DNA of 36,708 nt from the IMG/VR virus record IMGVR_UViG_3300018083_000074, positions 1 to 36,708 of that record. One strand, given 5' to 3'. The notes beneath the pieces are model-generated. The model did no database searches. It was not told where the DNA came from and worked only from the letters and a program-made list of their open reading frames with translations. The stretch is from a virus. A program made the position numbers and the translations under genes. Below are positions 21,934-29,370 of the stretch, piece by piece (position 1 is the stretch's first letter; every line of letters starts with the position of its first letter).

Positions 21934-22250
21934 CGGACGGTCTCCAGGTAGGTGGTGGGCAGGATGTCGTTGGCGTCGAGCTGCACGACCTTGAACCCGG
22001 CGAGGTCGACACTGAGTGCCACCTCGCCGATGACCACGACGTCGCCGACGCTCATGCTCGGGCACATGCGACCGTCGGGGCGATCGTCACGGTTGTGGAT
22101 GCCGTACACGATCTCGGCGAGACCGGTGAGGCTCTCGTTGGTGAGCCAGATGTCGTCCAGCTCGCCCTGCCACCCACGCACCAGCCGGTCGCCCGGCTCG
22201 TACGTACGCATGAACCGAGCGTCCATGTTGGTGTAGTTGGTGTACTTCAT
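21930..22250 (-). CDS. Hypothetical protein, 106 aa
   Basis: Starts MKYTNYTNMDARFMRTYEPGDR; strand-rich, with GDRLVRGW and VGDVVVIGEV suggesting a small beta-barrel. ATGA overlap upstream. No family recognised. Confidence 0.68.
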   Translation of the reverse strand: MKYTNYTNMDARFMRTYEPGDRLVRGWQGELDDIWLTNESLTGLAEIVYGIHNRDDRPDGRMCPSMSVGDVVVIGEVALSVDLAGFKVVQLDANDILPTTYLETVR

Positions 22251-22522
22251 GACTGCACCTCACCACTGTCGAGGTGCGCCCGACACTGCTCGTAGCCGAG
22301 CCAGGTCGGACGCTCACAGACGACGCCGTTGTTGCGCACCCAATTGCATGACTTCACCACCATCTCGGGGAAGACGTAGTGGCCGTTGGCGCTCGCCTGA
22401 GCGAGACTGCGGCTCTGCCAGATGGTGCCGTGCCAGCCACACGAGCAACGGGCCTGGAACTCGTCGGTGTTCGTGACCGGCGTGCCGGTGGGCACGACGA
22501 CCTCGGTGGTGTGGGTGCTCAT
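22247..22522 (-). CDS. Small Cys-rich protein
   Basis: 91 aa. RCSCGWHG in the middle and CERPTWLGYEQCRAHL at the end provide possible metal ligands. ATGA overlap with the preceding gene. Confidence 0.7.
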   Translation of the reverse strand: MSTHTTEVVVPTGTPVTNTDEFQARCSCGWHGTIWQSRSLAQASANGHYVFPEMVVKSCNWVRNNGVVCERPTWLGYEQCRAHLDSGEVQS

Positions 22523-22731
22523 GACGGGTGCACCGTGGTGACGACCTTGCCGTTGCCGTCGTAGTGGAACTCGGCGTCCTCGAAGATGAGAGCGGCGATG
22601 TCAGCGAGCGGCTCGCCCGTGTCTTCGAGGCGATCGCCCTTGCGACCGTTGTCGAGGAACCAGCGAACGGCCTCGGCGTCGGAGCGGACGTCGGCGATGC
22701 GCTCGCCGGTCCTGTTGATGATGGTGCTCAT
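22519..22731 (-). CDS. Small hypothetical protein
   Basis: 70 aa starting MSTIINRTGERIADV; acidic and mostly helical. Initiated from the repeated AAGGA-ACCACCACC-ATG cassette. Confidence 0.7.
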   Translation of the reverse strand: MSTIINRTGERIADVRSDAEAVRWFLDNGRKGDRLEDTGEPLADIAALIFEDAEFHYDGNGKVVTTVHPS

Positions 22732-22767
22732 GGTGGTGGTGGTTCCTTGGTGGTGGTGGTTGGTCAG
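22732..22767 (-). repeat. CCACC-rich intercistronic cassette (copy 1)
   Basis: Minus-strand order: TGACCAACC, a run of CCACCA units, AAGGA, ACCACCACC, ATG. AAGGA lies 9 nt before ATG 22731 and serves as ribosome binding site. Confidence 0.75.
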
Positions 22768-22779
22768 GCGAAGTGGCGG

Positions 22780-22962
22780 TCAGTCCCGCAGGTCCAGCTC
22801 GAAGTCGTGGCCGACGGCGCAGATGCCGTGGAAGATGCCGGTCTGGTCGGTGCTGCTGCCAGCGACCGGGAGCGCCAGGCACAGGCGACGCTGGCCCTCG
22901 GGGCCGACGAGCGAGGTGTCGCAACGGCGGTTGTCGAAGTCGGCGGTGGTGTAGGTGGTCAT
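22780..22962 (-). CDS. Small hypothetical protein, leaderless start
   Basis: 60 aa starting MTTYTTADFDNRRCD. Three Cys and one His. ATG is 7 nt after TACCAT. Function unknown. Confidence 0.7.
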   Translation of the reverse strand: MTTYTTADFDNRRCDTSLVGPEGQRRLCLALPVAGSSTDQTGIFHGICAVGHDFELDLRD

Positions 22963-22969
22963 GGTAGTG

Positions 22970-23006
22970 ATGGTAGCAGCGTACCCAGCATCACGCAACG
23001 TCGTTG
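22970..23006 (-). promoter_or_regulatory. Promoter with palindromic operator (gene 22962)
   Basis: TTGCGT (22998-22993), 17 nt, TACCAT (22975-22970), 7 nt to ATG. The operator CAACGTCGTTG (22996-23006) overlaps the -35. Confidence 0.72.
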
Positions 23007-23353
23007 CGCAATGCGTTGAGAACGTGCTTCTGGATGGAGATGGCCCACGAGCTGTAGGCGTTGCGGCCCTTGCGGCCGTTGAGGCGAGCAGCGCCCTCGG
23101 CGATCGCACGCACCCGACGCACGTCGGCAGCGATCTGGCCGGGCGTGCCGACGAACGTGATCGAGCCGTCGGTCCACACCGTGGAGGTCTCGTACCGGTC
23201 GCCGTAGCCGCCGAGCCCGTGGCTGAGCTTGCTGACCTTGATCGTGATGACGCCGTGGCTGGCGCAGTCGGGGCAGGCGATCTCGGCGCCGCCCTGGTCG
23301 ATCGTGTGCGTGTCGTAGCAGGTGCCGCAGACGGGCGTCCAGGTGGTGCTCAC
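22991..23353 (-). CDS. Zinc-ribbon protein, 120 aa
   Basis: GTG 23353 in a GTGA overlap. CGTCYDTHTIDQGGAEIACPDC is a two-pair zinc ribbon at residues about 9-30. Strand-rich middle, helical C terminus. Its last codons contain the operator of the next gene. Confidence 0.75.
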   Translation of the reverse strand: MSTTWTPVCGTCYDTHTIDQGGAEIACPDCASHGVITIKVSKLSHGLGGYGDRYETSTVWTDGSITFVGTPGQIAADVRRVRAIAEGAARLNGRKGRNAYSSWAISIQKHVLNALRNDVA

Positions 23354-23607
23354 TTCGCACCCACGATCAGCTGCAGAGCCTCCAGCTCGGCGAGGCTGGC
23401 GGCAGCCTCCTTGCTGAGCTTGTGGACCGTGTTGCCGTGGCGCATGCACGGGCACTCGGCGTTGCGAGCCTCAGCGGTCGCCAGCGACTGGTTGGCGTTG
23501 TTGGAGATCCTGATCAGGCGGTGCAGGATGCGGTCGATCGGGTCGGCGATCTCGTTCACGCCGAGGCGCATCGAGCCGAGCGGGTAGCCGTTGTAGGTGG
23601 TGGTCAC
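23350..23607 (-). CDS. Hypothetical protein, 85 aa, leaderless start
   Basis: GTG 23607 (MTTTYNGYPLGSM) is 7 nt after TACCAT. Helical with CPCMRHGN near the middle. Function unknown. Confidence 0.7.
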   Translation of the reverse strand: MTTTYNGYPLGSMRLGVNEIADPIDRILHRLIRISNNANQSLATAEARNAECPCMRHGNTVHKLSKEAAASLAELEALQLIVGAK

Positions 23608-23614
23608 ACCAGTG

Positions 23615-23651
23615 ATGGTAGCAGGCACATCGCCATCACGCAACGTCGTTG
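23615..23651 (-). promoter_or_regulatory. Promoter with palindromic operator (gene 23607)
   Basis: TTGCGT (23643-23638), 17 nt, TACCAT (23620-23615), 7 nt to GTG. The operator CAACGTCGTTG (23641-23651) overlaps the -35. Nearly identical in layout to the promoter at 22970. Confidence 0.72.
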
Positions 23652-23659
23652 AGAGATTC

Positions 23660-23905
23660 TCAGTCATCGAGCAGCGCTCGCAGCTCACGCTTGACACGCT
23701 TGGCCACGTCCCCACGCCAGAGCTTGGCGTTGCTGAGGAAGTAGCTCACGATGATGCGCCCGGACTCCATGCCGTACATCTGGTCGAGCGAGGTGAGGCA
23801 GCCCATCGCCTCGACGTAGGGCACCGCACCGAACCACACCGGCTTCCAGTCGGCGGTGATCTCGGCGGCGATCTCGTACAGCGGGCGGGTGGCGACGTCG
23901 CTCAT
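23660..23905 (-). CDS. Hypothetical protein, 81 aa
   Basis: Starts MSDVATRPLYEIAAEITAD; helical, basic C terminus (KRVKRELRALLDD). ATGA overlap upstream. No family recognised. Confidence 0.68.
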   Translation of the reverse strand: MSDVATRPLYEIAAEITADWKPVWFGAVPYVEAMGCLTSLDQMYGMESGRIIVSYFLSNAKLWRGDVAKRVKRELRALLDD

Positions 23906-24276
23906 GACGCCACCTCGACCGTGAGACGCAGGCGTGCGTGCTCCGCCGACAGCGTGTCGAACGCTGACCGGCAGGCTGCGTTCGTCAGCTCGGGGTCGAT
24001 GGCCTCGATGGCCAGCAGCACGTTCCAGATCTGCGCACTGGTCACCTCGACGGCGACCGGCGCCACCTCGACCGGGTGGCCGGGGCAGGCACGGCGGTGG
24101 GCGCCGATGCCGAGCCCCGAGCCCCAAATGCGCTTGCCGCATGCGGTGCACACGAGCCTGTACTGCGACGTGTGGCGCTTGTGCTTGGCACGCCACTCGG
24201 CGTTCTCCTCACGGGTGGCCGTGACGTAGCGGAACCCGTCGGGCGCCTGGGCCTGGGTGCGCTGGGTGGCCATCAC
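23902..24276 (-). CDS. Small zinc-finger protein, 124 aa
   Basis: GTG 24276 (or ATG 24273) overlapping the previous stop. CTACGKRIWGSGLGIGAHRRAC is a C-x2-C...H-x3-C finger at residues about 43-64. The C-terminal half is helical. Confidence 0.72.
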   Translation of the reverse strand: MMATQRTQAQAPDGFRYVTATREENAEWRAKHKRHTSQYRLVCTACGKRIWGSGLGIGAHRRACPGHPVEVAPVAVEVTSAQIWNVLLAIEAIDPELTNAACRSAFDTLSAEHARLRLTVEVAS

Positions 24277-24575
24277 TTCACCTCGTAGGTGCGGACGGCC
24301 TGCGGGCCACGGTCATCCCAGGCGACCGTGATGGTGCCGTTCCCGGCGTAGACCTTGCGGATGAGGGCAAGGGCGGCGTCCCGGCTGCAGCCACCGAACT
24401 CACGAACGGCGGCGGGGTTGAACGCCTGGTCGAGGAGGCGGGGAGCCTCGGCGTCGAAGTTGGGGTTGGCGAAGAAGTAGGGGTTGGCGAAGAAGTACTT
24501 CGTGGAGAACGGGCGCAGGGTGCCGTGGCCGTTGAAGGTCCGCTCGGAGCGAACCGTGATCGTCGTGGTGGTCAT
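24273..24575 (-). CDS. Hypothetical protein, 100 aa, leaderless start
   Basis: Starts MTTTTITVRSERTF. Contains a short internal duplication, KYFFANPYFFANPNFD. ATG is 7 nt after TATCAT. Function unknown. Confidence 0.7.
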   Translation of the reverse strand: MTTTTITVRSERTFNGHGTLRPFSTKYFFANPYFFANPNFDAEAPRLLDQAFNPAAVREFGGCSRDAALALIRKVYAGNGTITVAWDDRGPQAVRTYEVK

Positions 24576-24582
24576 GCTGCCA

Positions 24583-24614
24583 ATGATAGCAGCATCATTC
24601 AACGATGTGCAACG
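24583..24614 (-). promoter_or_regulatory. Promoter with direct-repeat operator (gene 24575)
   Basis: TTGCAC (24612-24607), 18 nt, TATCAT (24588-24583), 7 nt to ATG. Two CAACG copies on the plus strand begin 10 nt apart (24600 and 24610). Confidence 0.72.
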
Positions 24615-25021
24615 TCCACGAGTACACGATCGTGCAGAGCGTTGTCGAGACCCTCCATGATCCCGCCGAGCGGGAGCACGTTGATCATCGTCTGCTCGGT
24701 GCGCACGATCTCGACCAGCTCGGACTGGTCGCACAGTCGCACCGTGTCCTCGGACATCACCAGCGTGAGGTTGGTGAAGTCGAGGTCCGGGTAGGCGTGG
24801 ATCACACTCATCACCTTGCGGGCAGCCTGCAGGTAGATCCCAGCATCCAGCATCGCCTTGACGATGCGCAGCTCTATGAGATCCCGGTAGGCGTACGCAC
24901 GGCGTGTGCCACTGCCGTTGGCCTCGATCGTCGCATGGATCAGGTTCGTCCTCGACCAGTAGTCGAGCTGGCGGTAGCTGATGCCAGCGATGCGGGCTGC
25001 ATCTGGAGCGCTGTAACTCAC
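24599..25021 (-). CDS. MerR-family transcriptional regulator
   Basis: 140 aa. Residues 4-70 form a MerR winged HTH: SAPDAARIAGISYRQLDYWSR, then the wing with GSGTRRAYAYRDLIELRIVKAMLDAGI. A coiled C-terminal part follows (QAARKVMSVIH...). No Cys cluster typical of metal sensors. GTG 25021 is 7 nt after TACGGT and overlaps a 14-bp palindrome, suggesting autoregulation. A good candidate for a factor acting at the operator family, though the binding site is untested. Confidence 0.85.
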   Translation of the reverse strand: MSYSAPDAARIAGISYRQLDYWSRTNLIHATIEANGSGTRRAYAYRDLIELRIVKAMLDAGIYLQAARKVMSVIHAYPDLDFTNLTLVMSEDTVRLCDQSELVEIVRTEQTMINVLPLGGIMEGLDNALHDRVLVDVAHR

Positions 25022-25048
25022 GGTAGCTACCGTACCACGGTTGGTTCA
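25020..25048 (-). promoter_or_regulatory. MerR gene control region with 14-bp palindrome
   Basis: ACGGTAGCTACCGT (25020-25033) is a perfect palindrome spanning start codon and -10 (TACGGT, 25034-25029). Upstream, CGTTGAACCAACC is an everted half-site pair. No good -35. Confidence 0.6.
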
Positions 25049-25051
25049 ACG

Positions 25052-25708
25052 TCATACCGGACCTATGTCCCGATCGAAGCTCCGGCGGTCCTTCGAGGTG
25101 TAGCTGCCGTGGTCCTCGGTCCACAGTGTTGGGCGGTGGCTCTGCCTGACCACCACTAGGTCGGTGCTCGGCGCAACGTCCTTGTGAGGGCTCTCCAGGG
25201 CCGCTACAGGCGCCTGAGAGTCGTGGTGCGTCGTTGTAGCACTCGTGGCCCGTACGACCCGCACAGAGCGTTCTACACGGGTCTGCGTGGGCGCTGGCGG
25301 TGCTGGCGGTGTGGGCCGAGGAGCTGGTGATGGGCTCGTGTACCACGAGTCATCGGCGGGCGGCGGCACTTGCGCCGCCTTCCAACGCTGGAGCTGGATC
25401 ATGCCGACACAGATCTCGATGAACACTCCGATGGTGAGCAGAGACCCGATGGCTACGGCAGCGTTCTGCCCGCCCGAGGTGTGGGAGGTGTAGCTGTTGG
25501 CGTAGCTCGGTACCTCTTGTTCTGCGAAGTACCAGACGATGCAGCAAACGATGCCGACCATGGCGATCTTCGAGCGCAGCGGGATGTGGATGAACAGCTG
25601 GATGATCCACCAAATCACTGCGACCAAACCCATCAGGATGACGATGAGTTCGATCGTGTCTACGGCCGAGTTGGCCCGGCCGTAGAAACGCTCCTCCTCG
25701 GTCGTCAC
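25052..25708 (-). CDS. Three-span membrane protein with Pro-rich tail
   Basis: 218 aa, GTG 25708 in a GTGA overlap. Predicted spans at about residues 18-40, 48-66 and 82-104, then a Pro-rich segment (SPAPRPTPPAPPAP) and a charged cytoplasmic tail. Function unknown; possible host membrane or superinfection role is speculation. Confidence 0.75.
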   Translation of the reverse strand: MTTEEERFYGRANSAVDTIELIVILMGLVAVIWWIIQLFIHIPLRSKIAMVGIVCCIVWYFAEQEVPSYANSYTSHTSGGQNAAVAIGSLLTIGVFIEICVGMIQLQRWKAAQVPPPADDSWYTSPSPAPRPTPPAPPAPTQTRVERSVRVVRATSATTTHHDSQAPVAALESPHKDVAPSTDLVVVRQSHRPTLWTEDHGSYTSKDRRSFDRDIGPV

Positions 25709-26091
25709 TTCTTGGCGACCGTGGTCACCAGGAACGGTGCGCTCACCTTCTCCCCGATCACGGCGTCGACCTCCGGCGTGGACTTGCCGAGCTGCACGAG
25801 CGCCCGGTAGCTGGCCACGTCGAAGACGACCTTGGTGAGGCTCTTGAAGAGCGAGCGGCTGGCGACGCCCTGGAGCACGTCGACATCAGCGATGAGGTCG
25901 ACACGCTCGGTCACGGTGACCTTGCCTGCGTCACGCACGATGACCGTGCCGACGGGGGCGAGGGCGAGGAGTGCCTTCTGCAGCTCCTTGCAGGCGGCCT
26001 CTTGCTGGGCCAGCTCAGCCTTGGCGGCGAGGATCTCGTCGGCGAGACGCTCGGCGGCGGTGGTGCGGGTGGTGCTCATGTTCGTTGTCAT
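25705..26091 (-). CDS. Hypothetical protein with N-terminal coiled coil
   Basis: 128 aa starting MTTNMSTTRTTAAERL, followed by a helix (AKAELAQQEAACKELQKAL). ATG 26091 lies 6 nt after GATACT; an internal ATG at 26079 is also possible. Resembles small phage proteins of unknown role. Confidence 0.7.
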   Translation of the reverse strand: MTTNMSTTRTTAAERLADEILAAKAELAQQEAACKELQKALLALAPVGTVIVRDAGKVTVTERVDLIADVDVLQGVASRSLFKSLTKVVFDVASYRALVQLGKSTPEVDAVIGEKVSAPFLVTTVAKK

Positions 26092-26126
26092 GCTTTCAGT
26101 ATCGTTGAAGGGTGTAACAGGGTTGC

Positions 26127-26555
26127 TCAGGCGGCGGGGAGGGTGATCTCGGAGATGGTCAGCCCGTACTTGTCGGCGCCCCACGTCTGCCCGTACTCGG
26201 TGGTCTGCAGGTCCGAGCGGGTCAGGGAGACCGTGAACCGGCCGGTGTTGCCGCCACGGTCGTCGCCGAGCACATGCTCCGAGCGGAAGGCGTTGACGCC
26301 CTGCCACAGGTGCGTGCCGTTGACGCCCACGACGTACGTGAAGTCGACGCTCGTGCCGGGCTCCATGGCGGCGACCATGGACTGGATCGTCAGGCAGTCG
26401 ATCACGACGTCGCTGTGGTAGTTGGTAATCCGGCCGAAGGCGCCGGTCGCCTTCCACAGCGCCGTGCAGATGCGACGGGCGACGGTGTCGTGCTCGGTCC
26501 AGCCTCCGGCGACGTTGGCGTCGGCGAAGATCTCGGTGGTGGTGATGGTGGTCAT
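26127..26555 (-). CDS. Hypothetical protein, 142 aa, leaderless start
   Basis: Starts MTTITTTEIFADANVAGGW. Strand-rich body ending LTISEITLPAA. No family recognised. ATG is 7 nt after TACCAT. Confidence 0.72.
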   Translation of the reverse strand: MTTITTTEIFADANVAGGWTEHDTVARRICTALWKATGAFGRITNYHSDVVIDCLTIQSMVAAMEPGTSVDFTYVVGVNGTHLWQGVNAFRSEHVLGDDRGGNTGRFTVSLTRSDLQTTEYGQTWGADKYGLTISEITLPAA

Positions 26556-26562
26556 GGTGATG

Positions 26563-26592
26563 ATGGTAGCAGTCGTTCAGCGTCGTTCAACA
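26563..26592 (-). promoter_or_regulatory. Promoter with direct-repeat operator (gene 26555)
   Basis: TTGAAC (26590-26585), 16 nt, TACCAT (26568-26563), 7 nt to ATG. Half-sites CAGCG and CAACA (one mismatch each) begin 10 nt apart. Confidence 0.68.
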
Positions 26593-26594
26593 AC

Positions 26595-27185
26595 TCAGGG
26601 CAGATTGCCCTCAATGGAGCCCAGCTCGTCCACGACGCTGTCGAGCGTGGCGTCGATCCACTCGTCCACGTCGTTGTACTGCTCAGCGTCGTACTCCTCG
26701 GGCTCGATGCCCTCGACCTCGTCGGCGACCCCGTCGACATCGTCGGCGTACCCCTCGAACTCCTCGGACATGGACGTCGGATGACCGAACCCGTCCTCGA
26801 TGTTGGTGGCGCTCTCACGCCACAGCTCGGCGGCCTCACGCACGCCCTCGCCGACGACGTTGAGCACCTCGTCCTTGATGCGCTCCACGAACGCCTCGGG
26901 GTCGAAGTCGGTGCCACGGTCGTCCTCGTTGCGCAGCAGATCGATGGCGTCGTAGCCGTTCTCGAACGCAGCCATGGCGGTGGAGCGCTTCTCGTTGGCC
27001 TCCAGGCGTGACGGCGGCGGCGCCTTGCACGTCGAGTGCCAATTGATGCGGGCGCTGTAGCGGCTGGGCTGGGCCCAGGCGTACGACTGGCCCTCGATGA
27101 TGGGCTGGTCGCAGTCGTAGCACTCGTGCGGCGCCTTGCCGTCCTTGCGCTTGCGGGCCGAGGCGACGTAGTTGATGCGTGACAT
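26595..27185 (-). CDS. Zinc-motif protein with long acidic C terminus
   Basis: 196 aa. N-terminal CYDCDQPIIEGQSYAW...NWHSTC is a C-x2-C...H-x2-C site typical of small phage nucleic-acid proteins. The second half is strongly acidic (Asp/Glu) and probably disordered, so DNA mimicry or protein binding is possible. Initiated from an intercistronic cassette. Confidence 0.75.
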   Translation of the reverse strand: MSRINYVASARKRKDGKAPHECYDCDQPIIEGQSYAWAQPSRYSARINWHSTCKAPPPSRLEANEKRSTAMAAFENGYDAIDLLRNEDDRGTDFDPEAFVERIKDEVLNVVGEGVREAAELWRESATNIEDGFGHPTSMSEEFEGYADDVDGVADEVEGIEPEEYDAEQYNDVDEWIDATLDSVVDELGSIEGNLP

Positions 27186-27220
27186 GGTTGGTGGTTCCTT
27201 CGTTGGGTGGTGGTTGGTCA
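27186..27220 (-). repeat. CCACC-rich intercistronic cassette (copy 2)
   Basis: Stop TGA of the upstream gene, CCAACCACCACCC, then AAGGA and ACCACCAACC before ATG 27185 (spacing 10). Confidence 0.72.
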
Positions 27221-27424
27221 GGACTGGGCCCGGGCGGCCCGGCGGGCGGCGACCGTGGCGGCCATGCGGGCCCGGATGAGCTTGTGCTGTGCGCAGTAGA
27301 GGCTGTCCTCGACGGCGCTACGTGGGCACTGGTGCAGCGGGCCGTTGGTGAACGACTCGGTGCCCTTGCCCATGATCCCCCGGCTCACACGGCTGGAGAC
27401 CATCTCGATGCACTGGGCGCTCAT
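27218..27424 (-). CDS. Small Cys/His protein
   Basis: 68 aa. LHQCPRSAVEDSLYCAQHK gives C-x(10)-C-x2-H, and an Ala/Arg-rich helix closes the protein. ATGA overlap upstream. Confidence 0.7.
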   Translation of the reverse strand: MSAQCIEMVSSRVSRGIMGKGTESFTNGPLHQCPRSAVEDSLYCAQHKLIRARMAATVAARRAARAQS

Positions 27425-27642
27425 GCCGTCACCTGATCGGCGATCTCGATCATGCGGACGTGCCAGGCGAACAGCACCGGCTTGGCCTCTTCGTAGCTCG
27501 GGTACATGTCGCCGCTGCCCTGGTTGGGGTCGTCCTCGGCCCGCTCGACCTGATTGGTCAGCTCGGTCCAGAACTCGTTGAGGTTGTCGTAGCCGTGGGC
27601 CAGCACGAGGTTGGCGAGGTTGCGCTTCTGGTTGCGGGTCAT
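27421..27642 (-). CDS. Small hypothetical protein, leaderless start
   Basis: 73 aa starting MTRNQKRNLANLVLAHGYD. ATG is 7 nt after TACCAT; a longer frame reads through the promoter and is rejected. Helical, acidic centre. Function unknown. Confidence 0.72.
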   Translation of the reverse strand: MTRNQKRNLANLVLAHGYDNLNEFWTELTNQVERAEDDPNQGSGDMYPSYEEAKPVLFAWHVRMIEIADQVTA

Positions 27643-27649
27643 GGGAGTG

Positions 27650-27680
27650 ATGGTAGCAGGTCGTTCAACGATGTACAACG
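27650..27680 (-). promoter_or_regulatory. Promoter with direct-repeat operator (gene 27642)
   Basis: TTGTAC (27678-27673), 17 nt, TACCAT (27655-27650), 7 nt to ATG. CAACG at 27666 and 27676. Confidence 0.75.
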
Positions 27681-27681
27681 T

Positions 27682-28194
27682 CTACAGTGCGATTGCTCCA
27701 CGAGGCGCCTCGGGGCGCTGAGCGATCAGCGGGCCACCGACCTGAGCGTCGAACAGCTCGGGCGGCAGCAGCGGCGTGGTGCGTGCGAGCGGCAGCACCT
27801 CGACGGCGAGCTTGCTGCTGGCGAACCCGGCGAGCAGTGCCTCGGCGTACTCGTTGCCGTACATCAGGCGCACGAGCCACACGTAGCGGGCCCGCCACTG
27901 CGGGCCGTGGCGGTCGTCGGTGATGATGTGGGCCAGCTCGTGCGGCACTGCGAACCGCCACGATCCGAGCACCTTGTAGGCGATGATGCTGGCGCCCCGT
28001 GCGTAGTCGCACGAGCCCTTGGTGGCGATCAGGTTGAGCGGCTTGGTGCCGTACACGGCCTGCCACTCGGGCGTGGCCTCGACCTCCCTCGTGGTGCTCA
28101 CGAGGGAGGCGAAGTCCTGCGTCTCGCCGAGCAGCGTGTGCGTGAACGCATGCTGCTCGGCGCCGTAGCTGACGCTCTTGGCGATGTCTCTCAT
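27682..28194 (-). CDS. HExxH zinc metalloprotease-like protein (TIGR04338-like)
   Basis: 170 aa. PHELAHIITDDRHGPQW places His85, Glu86 and His89 as the zinc/catalytic motif, with His96 in HGPQW a likely third ligand. The surroundings (MRDIAKSVSYGAEQ at the start, YVWLVRLMYG after the motif) fit the actinobacterial/phage metallohydrolase family TIGR04338 as I remember it. Substrate unknown. ATGA overlap with the DUF2786 gene suggests co-expression. Confidence 0.78.
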   Translation of the reverse strand: MRDIAKSVSYGAEQHAFTHTLLGETQDFASLVSTTREVEATPEWQAVYGTKPLNLIATKGSCDYARGASIIAYKVLGSWRFAVPHELAHIITDDRHGPQWRARYVWLVRLMYGNEYAEALLAGFASSKLAVEVLPLARTTPLLPPELFDAQVGGPLIAQRPEAPRGAIAL

Positions 28195-28961
28195 CGCCCG
28201 AGCGCCTTGGTGCCGCCGCCGACTCGGTTGCGGCCACCGCTGAGGTCAGCGTTGCGTGCGGCGATGGCGCCGTTGCTGCGACCGTTGGAGCTGCGGCCCG
28301 TGCTGTGTCCGACCGTGCGCAGGCGCTTGGTCTTCATGAAGTCGGCGACGGCCTTCTTGCGCTCCACGAGCACCAGCTCGGCGCCCACGACCCGCTCTTC
28401 GGCGGCCTCGACGGTGCTGCCGTTGTCGGCGGCGTGCGCCACGGCGGCGGCCCGAGCGAACGTCACGCTCTCCCGCAGGCGGCGGCCGATCTCCTGTGTG
28501 TACCCGGCGACGAACGAGCGCCGGTAGTCCTTGGTCACGGCGATCGACCGGGACTTGAACTCGCACGACTGCGCCACGGCGTCGGTGAGGAGGAAGTTGG
28601 CCAGGCGGCGCACACGCTCGAAGTCCGAGCGGAACCCGCTGATGCGCACGTTGTACGTCATCCCGCTGGAGCGCCACCACACACGGCAGTCGTACGCCGT
28701 GGCGACCTCGTTGATCAGGCTGGCGTGGAGGAGCCCGTAGGCGCCCTTCAACACGCCGTACTCGTGGTCAGCCAGCTCGTCGGCCTGCTCGATGTTGAGC
28801 ATCGCCATCTCGATGCGGTGCTGCGCCATCAGCGACAGCGCCTTGGCCTCGGCGACGGCCTTCTCGGCGGGCGGCGTGTTCGGGTGGTTGGCCCGGCGCC
28901 ACATCTTCTCGACCTTGGCGAGCAGGATGTCCAGCTCGAAGTTGGTTGCGGTGTCAGTCAT
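28191..28961 (-). CDS. DUF2786 domain protein
   Basis: 256 aa. Residues about 8-50 (ILLAKVEKMWRRANHPNTPPAEKAVAEAKALSLMAQHRIE, split here only by residue limits) show the DUF2786 helix pattern. A middle region with conserved-looking FLLTDAVAQ and YRRSFVAGYTQEI follows, then a basic Gly/Arg-rich C terminus. DUF2786 proteins are common in actinophages; role unknown. Co-transcribed with the metalloprotease. Confidence 0.82.
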   Translation of the reverse strand: MTDTATNFELDILLAKVEKMWRRANHPNTPPAEKAVAEAKALSLMAQHRIEMAMLNIEQADELADHEYGVLKGAYGLLHASLINEVATAYDCRVWWRSSGMTYNVRISGFRSDFERVRRLANFLLTDAVAQSCEFKSRSIAVTKDYRRSFVAGYTQEIGRRLRESVTFARAAAVAHAADNGSTVEAAEERVVGAELVLVERKKAVADFMKTKRLRTVGHSTGRSSNGRSNGAIAARNADLSGGRNRVGGGTKALGR

Positions 28962-28999
28962 GGTGGTGGTTCCTTGGTGGTGGTGGTGGTGGTTGGTCA
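28962..28999 (-). repeat. CCACC-rich intercistronic cassette (copy 3)
   Basis: Stop TGA of the 29308 gene, CCAACC, CCACCA units, AAGGA, ACCACCACC, ATG 28961. Nearly identical to the copies at 22732 and 30385. Confidence 0.78.
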
Positions 29000-29308
29000 G
29001 CGGACAGGGACGATGCGGCCACCGAGGCGGAGCGCCCGGAGCTGCGTGCGCTCGGTGATGGCGGCGGCGTAGCCGACGATGCGACCGTGGGCCACGATGG
29101 CGAACGGCTGCGTCGTGCGGGTCGGGATGCCGAGCGTCTTGCACGTCTCGACGGCGGGCCCGATGGCCGGGCCGACAGCGACGTCGAACCGGTGCGCCTC
29201 GCACTCGGCGAAGACCTCGCCCGTGCGGCTGGAGGTGAAGCTCGTGACGGCGGGCTCGCCGCAGCGGGCGCCGTCGCCCCGTACAACGACTGTGCAGGTG
29301 GTGGTCAT
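28997..29308 (-). CDS. Hypothetical protein, 103 aa, leaderless start
   Basis: Starts MTTTCTVVVRGDGARCGEPA. Four Cys and one His (TCT, RCGE, AECEAH, ETCK) suggest a small metal site of the C...CG..A...C..H type. ATG is 7 nt after TACACT. Confidence 0.72.
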   Translation of the reverse strand: MTTTCTVVVRGDGARCGEPAVTSFTSSRTGEVFAECEAHRFDVAVGPAIGPAVETCKTLGIPTRTTQPFAIVAHGRIVGYAAAITERTQLRALRLGGRIVPVR

Positions 29309-29315
29309 ACCAGTG

Positions 29316-29351
29316 AGTGTAGCAGAGGCACGTCGTTGCACAACCTCGTTG
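29316..29351 (-). promoter_or_regulatory. Promoter with palindromic operator (gene 29308)
   Basis: TTGTGC (29343-29338), 16 nt, TACACT (29321-29316), 7 nt to ATG. The operator CAACCTCGTTG (29341-29351) overlaps the -35, with another CGTTG in the spacer. Confidence 0.7.
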
Positions 29352-29370
29352 CGACGATTCGTTGAAAGAT

